DNA from: WHSW01 sp963767475
Lineage (GTDB): Bacteria > Actinomycetota > Thermoleophilia > Solirubrobacterales > 70-9
Assembly: GCA_963767475.1 (NCBI GenBank)
Contig: CAVYEI010000002.1
Location: 1,612,001 to 1,676,000 of the forward strand
Reading direction: 5' to 3'
Length of the DNA: 64,000 bases
In this document: positions 8,201 through 18,227 of the stretch, piece after piece
How positions within the stretch are numbered: the first letter of the stretch is position 1
Layout: each line of letters starts with the position of its first letter
Program-made: the position numbers and the translations under genes
The notes under the pieces: generated by a model
Told to the model about the DNA's origin: nothing
What the model saw: the letters and a program-made list of their open reading frames with translations, nothing else
Databases searched by the model: none

Positions 8201-9493
8201 CTAGATATAGCGATCCTGCTCGGCGACCTTCGGCACGTCGGCGGCGATTCGTTGCATCAAGCCGTAGAAACGGTGCACCTCGGGGTAGAGGATCGCCTTG
8301 CCGCTGGTGATCAGGCCGCCGGAGATGCCGCGCTCGGGGTCGGCCCATCCCATGATGTTGATCAGGCCCAGGTGGCCGAAGGCGGCATCGGTGTCGCGCC
8401 CGTAGAGGCTGACGACCTTCGCGCCCAGCATCAGCCCGTAGCTGAACCTGGTCGGAAAGACGAGCGAGAGGTCGATCTCGAGTCGGGACTGCTCGGTCAG
8501 CGCCCGGCGCAGGGTTTCCGGCGTCATCACCCTGACCCCGTCGAGCTCGCCGCCGCGGCGGAAGATCTCGAAGAAGCGCGAGAGCTCGTTCGCGTTCGTG
8601 ACCACGCTCGCCGCCGGGATCACGGCGGTGAGGAAGCGGGGATCGTTGGACGCGTCGATCACCTGGTCGACCGGCGCCCCGAGCGCTCGTGTGGCCAGGG
8701 TCGAGACCGGGGGCAGCAGCGGCGGTCCGGTGACGTAGCTGAGCCCAACCTGGTCGACGTCGTCGGCGTCGACGCCGTAGTTGTTCCAGCGAAAGCCGAG
8801 CGGGTCGAGGATCTCGGCGGCGAGCACCTTGCGGATGCTGCGGCCGCTGACGCGTTCGACGATCTCGCCGAGGATGAAGCCGCCCGAGACGGCGTGATAC
8901 GCCAGCAGCTTGCCCGGAGCCGAGCTCGGCTTCGCGTCGCAGATCAGCTCCAGCAGGTGCTCGCGGTCGGCGAGCAGGTCGAGGTCGAGCGCGTCTCTGG
9001 GCAGCGAGGCGACGCCGGCGCGATGGGAGAGCACGTGGCCGATCGTGATCTCGCCCTTGCCGTGGCGGGCGTACTCGGGGATGTGGTCGGCGACCCTGTC
9101 GTCGATCTCGAGCGCGCCGCGCTCGGCGAGCATGTGCACGACCATCGCCGTGATCCCCTTCGAGGTCGAGTAGACGCAGAACGGAGTGCGCGGCGTGGCC
9201 GCGACCTTGGCCACGTCCTCGTCGTCATTGGGTCCGTTGCCCCGGGCGTGGCCGATCGCCCGGTCGAGCACCACCTCGCCCTCGCGGCGCAGGCACAGCT
9301 GCAGCGCCGGGTGCACCCCGCTGCGGTAGAGATCGACGCCCGCGTCCCAGATCCGCTCGACCAGTTCCGGGGTCATCCCGACCGCGGCCGGATCGGCCTC
9401 CGGCCCGGCCGAGGTGGCGGCGGCGAGGTCCTTGGGCATCCGGATCCGCCGCAGCGGATCGCCGATCAAGGGGAAGCGGGGGACGTAGGGCAC
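8201..9493 (-). CDS. Serine hydrolase of the beta-lactamase/EstB (class C-like) family
   Basis: A 430-residue protein with the class C-like fold. The SxxK nucleophile is in YSTSKGITAMVVH (around residue 110), the second motif appears as YHAVSGGFILGEI (around 205), and a C-terminal GHLGLINIMG (around 380) occupies the position of the third motif. No signal peptide is seen, so it is likely a cytoplasmic esterase or transesterase rather than a resistance beta-lactamase. It is followed 4 bp later by the SnoaL-like gene. Confidence 0.88.
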   Translation of the reverse strand: MPYVPRFPLIGDPLRRIRMPKDLAAATSAGPEADPAAVGMTPELVERIWDAGVDLYRSGVHPALQLCLRREGEVVLDRAIGHARGNGPNDDEDVAKVAATPRTPFCVYSTSKGITAMVVHMLAERGALEIDDRVADHIPEYARHGKGEITIGHVLSHRAGVASLPRDALDLDLLADREHLLELICDAKPSSAPGKLLAYHAVSGGFILGEIVERVSGRSIRKVLAAEILDPLGFRWNNYGVDADDVDQVGLSYVTGPPLLPPVSTLATRALGAPVDQVIDASNDPRFLTAVIPAASVVTNANELSRFFEIFRRGGELDGVRVMTPETLRRALTEQSRLEIDLSLVFPTRFSYGLMLGAKVVSLYGRDTDAAFGHLGLINIMGWADPERGISGGLITSGKAILYPEVHRFYGLMQRIAADVPKVAEQDRYI

Positions 9494-9614
9494 GCTCGGC
9501 GAACGCTATCGGCCTTATCCCCCGATCGGCCTATTTATGACATGTGATTCATGTATTGCATTGAAGTCGTCGATGGCCCCCTGACGCTCAACTCGACGCG
9601 AGAAGGAACTTTTC

Positions 9615-10828
<1,214 letters not shown>

Positions 10829-10832
<4 letters not shown>

Positions 10833-11554
10833 CGCGCCTCGGAGCTCTCGGCGGCCTGCTCGTGGCGCTGGCTCTGCCGGCGTCCGCGAGCGCCGCCGGC
10901 GCGGCGGACGGCGACGGCAGCGTCCGCCTCTCCAACGAACGCACGTTGACCCGCTGGGCGCACCCCGTACATCAGGGGGAGCCGATCCGCTCGAATCATT
11001 CGGCCCGGGCAAAGAAGATCGTCCGCACCCACGCCGTGACTGAGGATGGGTTCCCGGAGGTCTACCTCGCCCTCCGCAGCTGGACCAACTCGAACGGGCA
11101 CACCTGGATCAAGGTCCGGATCCCGATGCGACCGAACGGACAGACGGGCTGGGTCCGCGACTCGGCGCTCGGCCCGCTGTATCAGGTGCGAACGCAGCTG
11201 GTCGTCGATCGCTCGAGCCTGCGCGCAACCCTCTATAGGCGTGGCAACCAGATCTGGAGCGCGCCGGTGGGGATCGGCGCGCCGAGCACTCCGACGCCTC
11301 CCGGGGACTTCTGGATCCGTGAGAAGTTCAAGAACCCCGGCGCCGGCGGCATCTACGGACCGGCCGCCTTCGGCACCAGCGATTACTCGGTGCTCACCGA
11401 CTGGCCCGGCGGCGGCGTGATCGGCATCCACGGCACCAACCAGCCGTCGCTGATCCCCGGTCGCCCGTCACACGGCTGCATCCGGCTCGAGAACGGCGAG
11501 ATCAGCAAGCTGTTCAAGCTGCTGCCGATCGGCACCCCGCTGCTGATTCGCTAG
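10829..11554 (+). CDS. Secreted L,D-transpeptidase (YkuD domain)
   Basis: A 241-residue exported protein: signal peptide, an SH3-like or N-terminal segment containing GQTGWVRDSALG, then a YkuD catalytic domain with LVVDRSSLRATLYRRG. The active-site signature is spread over IGIHGTN and SHGCIRL, with the conserved His, Ser and Cys near residues 205-225. Such enzymes make 3-3 cross-links in peptidoglycan or attach proteins to it. The GTG start lies inside the stop of the DUF3494 gene, so the pair is translationally coupled. It converges on the acyltransferase gene with a 4-bp overlap. Confidence 0.94.
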
Positions 11555-12642
11555 ACGGCCCGCGCCGGCTCGGGCTCGGCCGCGCCGACCCCGCGCCGCT
11601 CGCCGACCCAGTCGTCGAGCTCCTGCCAGCGCCCGTAGAGCCACTCGATCCGCTCCTGCTCGCTCGCCGGGATCTCGGCCGCCGGGCTGCGCCAGAAACG
11701 GACCGAGATCGTCGTCCCGACCAGGCCGCCGGCCCAGATGTGCCTGAGGTGCTGGAAGCCGTCGAAGCCGACGTGGCCGCAGAAGACGACGTCGATGCGG
11801 CCCGCCGCCTCGTCGAGCAACTCGAGCGGCCCGCCGAGCCGCGGCGGCAGCACGTTCCGGAGGCGGTTCGCCAGGTGCGAGATCTCGGGGTGCCGCTCGG
11901 CGACGACCTCTTTCGAGCGCGCGATCTTGGCCGGAGTTGCGCGCGTGCCCTCCGGGTAGATGAGCACGCTCTCGCCGCCGCCGATCCCGTCGAGCAGGCT
12001 GCGCAGCGCCGCCGACTCACCGGCGGCGTCGCCCGAGGCGCGGCGGACGAAGAACGTCGGACACCATCGGCCGCCGATGTCGATCGTCGGGATCATCTGC
12101 AGCTCGCGCTTGATCACGTAGCGCAGGCCGATCCCGTGGGCGTGGGTGATCAGCGCGTCGGGCAGCGCGTTGTCGACGATCGAGGCGTGGCGCATCATGA
12201 TCACGGCCGGCGCCGGCGCCGCGTGCTCGAGGCCCTCGACCTCGAAGCGCAGCGAGAACAGCCGCGTGACCGCGCCCAGGTGGTGCCGGATCCACCACAC
12301 CCGCAGCACGTAGATCCAGCGGTGGCGGCGCAACGAGCCGGCCCCGAACGGCCCGCCGCTGGTAAGCCAGATGCCGAGCAGCCAGACGAGCGCGATCAGC
12401 TCGCCGAGCAGGAACCACCACAGCATCGCGAGCAGGCGGACCGCCATCCAGTGCTTACGCCGGCGGAGCCAGAGGCTCAGGTCCACGATCGCGCCGACGG
12501 CGAGCAGCAGCGGCGAGAGCCCCGTCACCAGCACGAAGAGGACGATTTCGAGCGAGATCCCGCGCACCCGCCGGACGATCCGTGAACCACGCGGCCCGTC
12601 GTCTCCGAACAGGGGTCCGGGGGTGACCGGCAGCACCCGCAT
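11551..12642 (-). CDS. Membrane-bound 1-acylglycerol-3-phosphate acyltransferase-like protein (PlsC family)
   Basis: A 363-residue protein with two N-terminal hydrophobic segments (EIVLFVLVTGLSPLLLAVGA and LLAMLWWFLLGELIALVWLL). The PlsC domain follows, with its catalytic HxxxxD in RHASIVDNALP near residue 150 and the substrate motif VLIYPEGTRAT near residue 230. The family transfers fatty acyl chains to lysophospholipids at the inner face of the membrane. The gene is monocistronic in this view and convergent with the L,D-transpeptidase. Confidence 0.88.
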   Translation of the reverse strand: MRVLPVTPGPLFGDDGPRGSRIVRRVRGISLEIVLFVLVTGLSPLLLAVGAIVDLSLWLRRRKHWMAVRLLAMLWWFLLGELIALVWLLGIWLTSGGPFGAGSLRRHRWIYVLRVWWIRHHLGAVTRLFSLRFEVEGLEHAAPAPAVIMMRHASIVDNALPDALITHAHGIGLRYVIKRELQMIPTIDIGGRWCPTFFVRRASGDAAGESAALRSLLDGIGGGESVLIYPEGTRATPAKIARSKEVVAERHPEISHLANRLRNVLPPRLGGPLELLDEAAGRIDVVFCGHVGFDGFQHLRHIWAGGLVGTTISVRFWRSPAAEIPASEQERIEWLYGRWQELDDWVGERRGVGAAEPEPARAV

Positions 12643-12724
12643 CGGATCGATCCTACGCCGATTTGGTCAGAGCTCGGGCTGCGGATAGGCTGCGCGCAAG
12701 GTGTCCTTAGCCGGGGGGAACACG

Positions 12725-15115
12725 ATGCTGGTGCGCTGGTGGCGCGGACTCGCCGCCGCCGCCGCCGCCGCTCTGTGGCTCGGCGCTGCTCCGGCCCAGG
12801 CGGCGGACCTGATCAAATCGGGCACGGAGCTTCAATACAGCAGCGAGGGCGTGGAGACGTTCGGCCTCTCGCTCACCATTTCGGGGGGCACGGTTACTTT
12901 CAACGGTGACGATCCGCTGACGCTCGGCACAGGCACCGGCTGCACGCTGCTGGCGGGGGGCCAAGACGCAACCTGCCCGACCGCGGGCATCACGCAGCTC
13001 GACGTGGATACCGGCGTGAGCACCGCGACCGGCACGAACACCCTCTCGACAAGCGACGCGATCACGATCGAGATCGACGCCGCCGGTGGCGGCGGGGATG
13101 ACTCGCTCGACGGCGGCGGCGGTGGGGACACCCTTGCCGGCGCCGGCGGTCAGGACACACTCTCCGGCGACGCCGGGACGGACACGCTCACCGGCGCCGC
13201 GGGGGACGACGCCTTGGCTGGCGGCGACGGCGCCGACACACTCAGCGACACGTCCGGGCTCGACACGATCACCTACGTCGGCCGGCCCACCGCGATCACG
13301 GCCAATCTCCAGACCGGGACCAACGGCGACGCGGATACCTACACCGGGAGCTTCGAGACCCTGATCGGGACCAGCCTCAACGACTCGCTGACCGCAGCGA
13401 CGGCCGTGCCGACGACGCTTTCCGGCGGATCGGGCGAGGACACGCTCAACGGCGGCGGGCAGGCCGACACCCTGATTGGCGGGTCCGACACCGACACGCT
13501 GAACGGAAGCGATGGAGATGACCTTCTGATCGGTAGCACCGGCGCGTCGGCGGACGTCCACACCGGGGGCAACGGGGTCGACACGGCTGACTACTCGGCC
13601 TTCTCCAGCGCAGTGACAGCGTCGCTCGCCACCGGCTCCGGGCAGGACGGCGACACCTACAACACGGTCGAGAATCTGCAAGGCGGTAGCGGCGCCGACA
13701 CGCTGACGGGCAACTCGAGCGCGAACCTGCTGGTCGGGAACAACGGCGCCGACACCCTGATCGGCGGCACCGGGGCCGACACGATGCGCGGCGGCGACTC
13801 CCTCGGCGCCGCGGACGCCTCGGCGGACACGGTCAGCTACGACGACGACCGCGCGGCGATCCCGGGCGTCGTCAGCTCGATCGGCGGTGCCCACCAGGAC
13901 GGCGACGTCTACTCCGACATCCAGAACCTCACCGGCGGCGACGGGGACGACACCCTGACCGGGGACGCGGCGGTCAACGCGCTTTCGGGCGGCAACGGCA
14001 GCGACCTGCTGGTCGGGCTCGCCGGGGCGGACACGCTCAGGGGCGGGAGCCCGACGGGCGCTGCCGATGCGTCGGCCGATATCGCCAGCTATTCCGAACG
14101 GGCGGTGGCTCTGACGATGACGCTCCCCAACACCGGGATTCCCGACGGCGACGTCCTGGTCGACATCCAGGGCCTCGAGGGTGGCTCGGCGGACGACACG
14201 ATCACGGGCGACGGCGCGGCGAACGTCCTCCGCGGCGGCGGCGGCGGCGATCGCCTGCGCGGCGCCGGCGGGGCGGACACGGTCCAGGGCGGGCCCGGCA
14301 CCGATACCGCGACCTACGACGAGCGCACCGCCGCCCAGCCGGTGACCGTGACCCTCGACGGCGCCCCGAACGACGGCGCGGCCGCCGAGGGCGACCTGGT
14401 CGGCGGCGACGTCGAGAGCGTCGAGGGCGGCGCCGGAAACGACACGCTGACTGGCGACGCGGTGGCGAACCTGCTGCTCGGTGGCGCCGGCAACGATCTG
14501 ATCACCGGGGGCGCCGGCGGCGACGACCTCCAGGGAGCGACCGGCGACGACACGCTGAACGCGACCGACGGCGAGGCCGACAACGTGGACTGCGGCGACG
14601 ACACCGACAGCGCCGAGCTCGACACGATCGATACCGCCAGCGGCTGCGAGACGACCATCCTGCCTCCTCCTCCTCCTCCTCCTCCTCCTCCTCGGCCGGC
14701 GGCGGCGGCGCCCCGTCGCGTGGTGATCTCGACCGATTTCGCGGTCTCCTTCAAGGTCAAGAAGACCTTCACGATCCTGACCCAGCTGCAGGCGACGGAC
14801 CTGCCGGCGGGATCGACGCTCGAGCTGACCTGCACGGCGTCGAAGGCGAAGACCAAGCGCCTGCCCGGCAGCAAGAGCAAGAAGGGCTGTCCGCTGAAGA
14901 TCGAGAGCAGAAGCTTCCCCGCCGCGAAAGCGAACGAGGACCTCAGCGGCCTGTTCAGCAAACGGAAGCTGCCGGTCGGCGCCGTCGTCGGTCTCCGTGC
15001 CACGGCTCCGGCCACCATCGGCAAGCTCCTGGAGCTGAAGGTGCGCAAGAAGAAGGCGCCCTCGGCGACGACCACCTGCCTCCCGCCCTCGGGCTCGCCG
15101 ACCGCCTGCCCGTAG
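12725..15115 (+). CDS. Secreted calcium-binding RTX-repeat protein
   Basis: A 796-residue exported protein. The ATG at 12725 follows a GGGGGG ribosome site and gives a standard Sec signal peptide ending in AAPAQAAD; a GTG at 12701 is the alternative. From about residue 120 to 650 it is made of RTX nonapeptides of the GGxGxDxLx type (for example GGQDTLSGDAGTDTL), which bind Ca2+ and fold as a beta roll. A ten-proline linker then leads to a Lys-rich C-terminal domain with two cysteines. It has a Sec signal and no type I secretion genes nearby, unlike Gram-negative RTX toxins, so a surface or matrix protein is more likely. Confidence 0.9.
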   Translation: MLVRWWRGLAAAAAAALWLGAAPAQAADLIKSGTELQYSSEGVETFGLSLTISGGTVTFNGDDPLTLGTGTGCTLLAGGQDATCPTAGITQLDVDTGVSTATGTNTLSTSDAITIEIDAAGGGGDDSLDGGGGGDTLAGAGGQDTLSGDAGTDTLTGAAGDDALAGGDGADTLSDTSGLDTITYVGRPTAITANLQTGTNGDADTYTGSFETLIGTSLNDSLTAATAVPTTLSGGSGEDTLNGGGQADTLIGGSDTDTLNGSDGDDLLIGSTGASADVHTGGNGVDTADYSAFSSAVTASLATGSGQDGDTYNTVENLQGGSGADTLTGNSSANLLVGNNGADTLIGGTGADTMRGGDSLGAADASADTVSYDDDRAAIPGVVSSIGGAHQDGDVYSDIQNLTGGDGDDTLTGDAAVNALSGGNGSDLLVGLAGADTLRGGSPTGAADASADIASYSERAVALTMTLPNTGIPDGDVLVDIQGLEGGSADDTITGDGAANVLRGGGGGDRLRGAGGADTVQGGPGTDTATYDERTAAQPVTVTLDGAPNDGAAAEGDLVGGDVESVEGGAGNDTLTGDAVANLLLGGAGNDLITGGAGGDDLQGATGDDTLNATDGEADNVDCGDDTDSAELDTIDTASGCETTILPPPPPPPPPPRPAAAAPRRVVISTDFAVSFKVKKTFTILTQLQATDLPAGSTLELTCTASKAKTKRLPGSKSKKGCPLKIESRSFPAAKANEDLSGLFSKRKLPVGAVVGLRATAPATIGKLLELKVRKKKAPSATTTCLPPSGSPTACP
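14663..14692 (+). repeat. (CCT)10 microsatellite encoding ten prolines
   Basis: Ten uninterrupted CCT codons form the linker between RTX repeats and the C-terminal domain of the secreted protein. CCT is an unusual proline codon in this GC-rich sequence, and a pure triplet tract can change length by slippage without breaking the frame. Confidence 0.95.
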
Positions 15116-15249
15116 GGCGGTCGGAATCGCGCCGGTCGGTTACCGCCGCCGGATCCGTTTCGAACGCGGGGCTTGCCCGGCGGTTGCGCGGTCCCGGGGC
15201 TTGATCTCGAAGGCGGTAGCCGCCACGCGTACGCTGTAGGGGAACTTCG

Positions 15250-15573
15250 ATGATCGGCCCACTCGAAATCGCGATCATTGCCGTGATCCTGTTGCTGGTC
15301 GTCGGCTATCGATACCTGCCGCACCTTCCGGGGCTGGGACGCAAGGCTGGAACCCAGGCTCGCGAGGTCAAGGACTCGGTGCAGGAGATGGTCGGCGACA
15401 AGGCCGACCCGAAGACGCTCGGCAAGACGGCCGGCAAGGGGCTGCGGGAAGCGCGCGAGTTCCGCGACGCGCTCACCGGCAAGGAGACCCCGGCGAGCTC
15501 CGAGCCGCGGCCGGCGCCGGCCGCGACCCCCGAGCCCGACCCGGAGAAGTCGCCGGACGCCGAACCGCGTTAA
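15250..15573 (+). CDS. tatA: TatA/TatB-like twin-arginine translocase component
   Basis: A 107-residue protein with one N-terminal membrane helix (PLEIAIIAVILLLVVGYRYL), a hinge (PHLPGLGRKAG) and an amphipathic helix (AREVKDSVQEMVG), followed by an acidic Pro-rich tail. This is the architecture of the TatA/B family that builds the pore for folded proteins. It lacks an obvious Phe-Gly hinge, so assignment within TatA/TatB/TatE is uncertain. The start has GTAGGGGAAC upstream. No tatC is in the window. Confidence 0.82.
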   Translation: MIGPLEIAIIAVILLLVVGYRYLPHLPGLGRKAGTQAREVKDSVQEMVGDKADPKTLGKTAGKGLREAREFRDALTGKETPASSEPRPAPAATPEPDPEKSPDAEPR

Positions 15574-15579
15574 GGCGCC

Positions 15580-16035
15580 TCAGCCCAGCGGCTTGCGCAG
15601 GTAGACGAGCAGCGCGGTTCCGTGCAGGCGGCGGTCGTATTCGGCGTAGCCGATCCGCGCGTAGAGGTCGAGGTTCTCGGCCATCAGCTCGTGGGTGTAG
15701 AGGTAGATCGAGTCGAACCCGGCGCCGCGCGCCGCGGCCTCGGCGTGCTCGAGCAGCGCCCGGCCGACGCCGGTGCCATGAGCCGACGGGTCGACGGCAA
15801 CGTTCTCGACGCAGAACCCCTCCTCGTCCACCCCGAGCACGATCAGCCCGGCGATCTCGCCGCCGCGCTCGGCAACCGTCACCTCGAAGTCGCGGACGAC
15901 CTCGGCGTAGTCGTCTGTCATCGGCCGCGGCTTGCCGCCGAGGCGCTCGACGTATCCGCCGTAGGCCGACCCGACCAGCTCGCTGATCCTCGGCACATCC
16001 GCCGCCGTCGCCGGCCGCAGCTCGGGCGCGGCCAT
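15580..16035 (-). CDS. GNAT-family N-acetyltransferase
   Basis: A 151-residue acyltransferase. The acetyl-CoA loop is in VENVAVDPSAHGTGVGRALL (around residues 75-95), followed by the conserved LYTHELMAENLDLYARIGY. Its start codon overlaps the stop of the sigma factor (TGATG), so it is the last gene of the overlapping operon. The acceptor substrate is unknown. Confidence 0.92.
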   Translation of the reverse strand: MAAPELRPATAADVPRISELVGSAYGGYVERLGGKPRPMTDDYAEVVRDFEVTVAERGGEIAGLIVLGVDEEGFCVENVAVDPSAHGTGVGRALLEHAEAAARGAGFDSIYLYTHELMAENLDLYARIGYAEYDRRLHGTALLVYLRKPLG

Positions 16036-17207
16036 CAGCCCTCGAGCTCCGCCAGCCGTCGTTCGAGGAAGCGCCGCTCGGCGTCGGAGTGCACGAGCGC
16101 CAGCGCCTGGCCGTAGGCCTCGCGGGCGTCCTCGACTCGGTCCAGCCGGCGCAGCAGCTCGGCGCGCGTCGCGTGCAGGTAGTGGTAGCGGTCGAGCTCG
16201 AGCAGCTCGACCAGATCGAGCGCCACCTCGACGTCGCCCGCTTCGGCGATCGCGACGGCCTGATTGAGCTCGACCACCGAGGAGCCGGTGAGCCGGGCGA
16301 GCTCGCCGTAGAGGGCCGCGATCTGGGGCCAGTCCTGGGGCTCTTCCGAGTGCAGCACCGCCAGCGCCGCCTGCAGCACGTAGGGACCGCGGCCGCCGAG
16401 CGCCAAGGCGCGATCGAGGATCACCTGTCCCGCTTCGATCTGGTCGTGATCCCACAGCGAGCGATCCTGATCGCGCAGCAGGACCAGCTCGCCGTCGGCA
16501 AATCGCGCCTCGCGCCGGGCCTCGTTGACGACCATCAGCGCCAGCAACCCGTGGACCTCGGGCTCGTCGGGCATCAGCTCGGCGAGCGCCCGCTGCAGCC
16601 GGATCGCCTCGGCGGCGAGCTCGCCGCGGCCGCCATAGCCCTCGTTGAAGATCAGGTAGACGACCGCGAGCACCGCGGCGAGGCGGTCGGGCAGCAGATG
16701 GGCGGGCGGGATCCGAAACGGGATCTCGGCCGCCTTGATCTTGTGCTTCGCGCGCACCAGCCGCTTTGCCATCGTCTCCGTGGGAACGAGGAACGCTCGG
16801 GCGATCTCCTCCGTCGTCAGCCCGCCCAGGGTTCGCAGCGTCAGCGCGACCTGGGCATCGAGCGCGAGCGCCGGATGGCAGCAGGTGAAGACGAGCTCGA
16901 GTCGCTCGTCGGAAATCATCGTCTCGTCGATCTCGTCCTCCACTGGTTCGGGCCGGTCGAGCAGCTGCGTCTTCTCCTCCAGCGTGCGTTCGCGGCGAAT
17001 GCGGTCGATCGCCCGGTTTCGGCCCGTGGTCACGAGCCAGGCGCGCGGGTTGTCGGGCGTTCCCTCGCGCGGCCAGCGCTCGGCCGCGATCGCGAATGCC
17101 TCCTGGGCGGCTTCCTCGGCGAGCTCGAAGTCGCCGAGGAAGCCGATCAGGCTGGCGAGCACGCGGCCCCACTCGTCGCGGAAGGCCTGGTCGAGGGTCG
17201 CTACCAC
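16035..17207 (-). CDS. ECF RNA polymerase sigma factor of the ECF42 type (with C-terminal TPR-like extension)
   Basis: A 390-residue sigma factor. Region 2 contains FELAEEAAQEAFAIAAERWP and PRAWLVTTGRNRAIDRIRRE, and region 4 contains LTLRTLGGLTTEEIARAFLV. A long helical extension (FNEGYGGRG onwards) is typical of ECF42 factors. The GTG start overlaps the stop of the DGPF-domain gene by several bases. ECF42 factors are characteristically linked to DGPF/YCII-domain partners and lack a classical anti-sigma factor, exactly as here. The target promoters cannot be read from this window. Confidence 0.93.
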   Translation of the reverse strand: MVATLDQAFRDEWGRVLASLIGFLGDFELAEEAAQEAFAIAAERWPREGTPDNPRAWLVTTGRNRAIDRIRRERTLEEKTQLLDRPEPVEDEIDETMISDERLELVFTCCHPALALDAQVALTLRTLGGLTTEEIARAFLVPTETMAKRLVRAKHKIKAAEIPFRIPPAHLLPDRLAAVLAVVYLIFNEGYGGRGELAAEAIRLQRALAELMPDEPEVHGLLALMVVNEARREARFADGELVLLRDQDRSLWDHDQIEAGQVILDRALALGGRGPYVLQAALAVLHSEEPQDWPQIAALYGELARLTGSSVVELNQAVAIAEAGDVEVALDLVELLELDRYHYLHATRAELLRRLDRVEDAREAYGQALALVHSDAERRFLERRLAELEG

Positions 17208-17560
17208 TGCGCCAGTGGCCGCACCTCGATCGCGCCGCCCATTCGAGCCGCCGGGATCCGCGAGGCGAGCTCGATCGCGGCGTCGAGGTCGTCGGCCTCG
17301 AACAGCAGGTAGCCGCCCAGCGCCTCCTTGACGGCGACGAACGGGCCGTCGGTGGTCAGCGTCTCGCCGTTCTCGACCCGGACCGTGGTCGCCATCTCCG
17401 GAGGGGCCATCTGCTCGCCGGGGGTGACGCCGGGCGTCTCGTTGATCGCCTTGTAGCCGGCGAAGACCGCGTTCTGTTCGTCCTCGGAGAGCCGACCCCA
17501 CGCCTCCGGGTCTCGCGGCGTCGGGGTGTCGCCCTGTTGGATCAGCAGCACGTACTTCAT
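17201..17560 (-). CDS. DGPF/YCII-domain protein, partner of the ECF42 sigma factor
   Basis: A 119-residue ferredoxin-like protein. MKYVLLIQQGD opens the YCII fold and TTDGPFVAVKEALGGYLLFE carries the DGPF signature that names the family. An AAAAGGAGG ribosome site precedes the ATG at 17560, the strongest in this operon. The stop overlaps the sigma factor start. The family is regularly cotranscribed with ECF42 factors, but its biochemical activity is not established. Confidence 0.93.
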   Translation of the reverse strand: MKYVLLIQQGDTPTPRDPEAWGRLSEDEQNAVFAGYKAINETPGVTPGEQMAPPEMATTVRVENGETLTTDGPFVAVKEALGGYLLFEADDLDAAIELASRIPAARMGGAIEVRPLAQW

Positions 17561-18222
17561 CGCGTCCTCCTTTTCGGGGATGTTCGCGCAGTAGACGAAC
17601 GGAGGACGCGTGGATGGACACCCTCGCCGAATTGCAGCCGGTGGATCGCGACAACGTCGCGATCGACCGTCTCCACCGGCCACCGCGCGCGAGCCTGCGC
17701 GAGGAACTCGCCGGCCGGCGCCCGGCCGGGATCGGCGAGCCAGGCACGCGGCCCGAGCCGCGGCAGGAGCGAGAGCAGCGGCGCGACGCTGGCGCTCTCG
17801 TAGAGCACGTCGGCGGCGAGCACGAGGTCGAACGGCGCCCGCTCGAGCAGCTCGCCCGGCTGGGTCCAGTCGACCGTCGCCGTCTCGATCCGCACCTCGT
17901 TGAGCTCCGCGTTGCGCTGCGCGAGCGCCAGCGCCTCGTCGTCCGAGTCCGTGGCCAACACCACGGCGCCCGCCCGCGCGGCGACGATGCTGGGCGCGGC
18001 CAGCCCGCAGCCGAGCTCGACCAGGCGCAGGTCGCGCAGCGCCTCGCCGTCGAGCTCGCGCGCCAGCGCCACCCCGCTGCGCCAGAGCACCGACGAGTAG
18101 GGCGCGAGCGGCGCCCATTCGACGCCGCCCGAGTCCGGGAGCTCGGCGGACTCGCGCGGCTGCAAAAGCCGCAGCTCGCCGCTCGCCAGCTCGATCGTTT
18201 GGCTGACGAGCTGCTCGGACAC
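17557..18222 (-). CDS. SAM-dependent methyltransferase (METTL21/lysine methyltransferase-like)
   Basis: About 221 residues. The SAM-binding motif LVELGCGLAAPSIVAARAGA lies near residue 70, followed by LATDSDDEALALAQRN and the post-motif FDLVLAADVLYES near residue 130. The N-terminal SSVLWRSGVALAREL is typical of protein or small-molecule methyltransferases of the methyltransferase-16 family. The GTG start (VSEQLVS) lies 5 bp after the SMP-30 stop, and the stop overlaps the DGPF start as ATGA. The Arg-rich final 20 residues may be a consequence of the overlap. Confidence 0.85.
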   Translation of the reverse strand: MSEQLVSQTIELASGELRLLQPRESAELPDSGGVEWAPLAPYSSVLWRSGVALARELDGEALRDLRLVELGCGLAAPSIVAARAGAVVLATDSDDEALALAQRNAELNEVRIETATVDWTQPGELLERAPFDLVLAADVLYESASVAPLLSLLPRLGPRAWLADPGRAPAGEFLAQARARWPVETVDRDVVAIHRLQFGEGVHPRVLRSSTARTSPKRRTR

Positions 18223-18227
18223 GGAGG

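Noticed and set aside
12725..15115. RTX toxin with type I secretion
   Set aside because: The protein has an ordinary Sec signal peptide and there are no HlyB/HlyD/TolC-type genes nearby.
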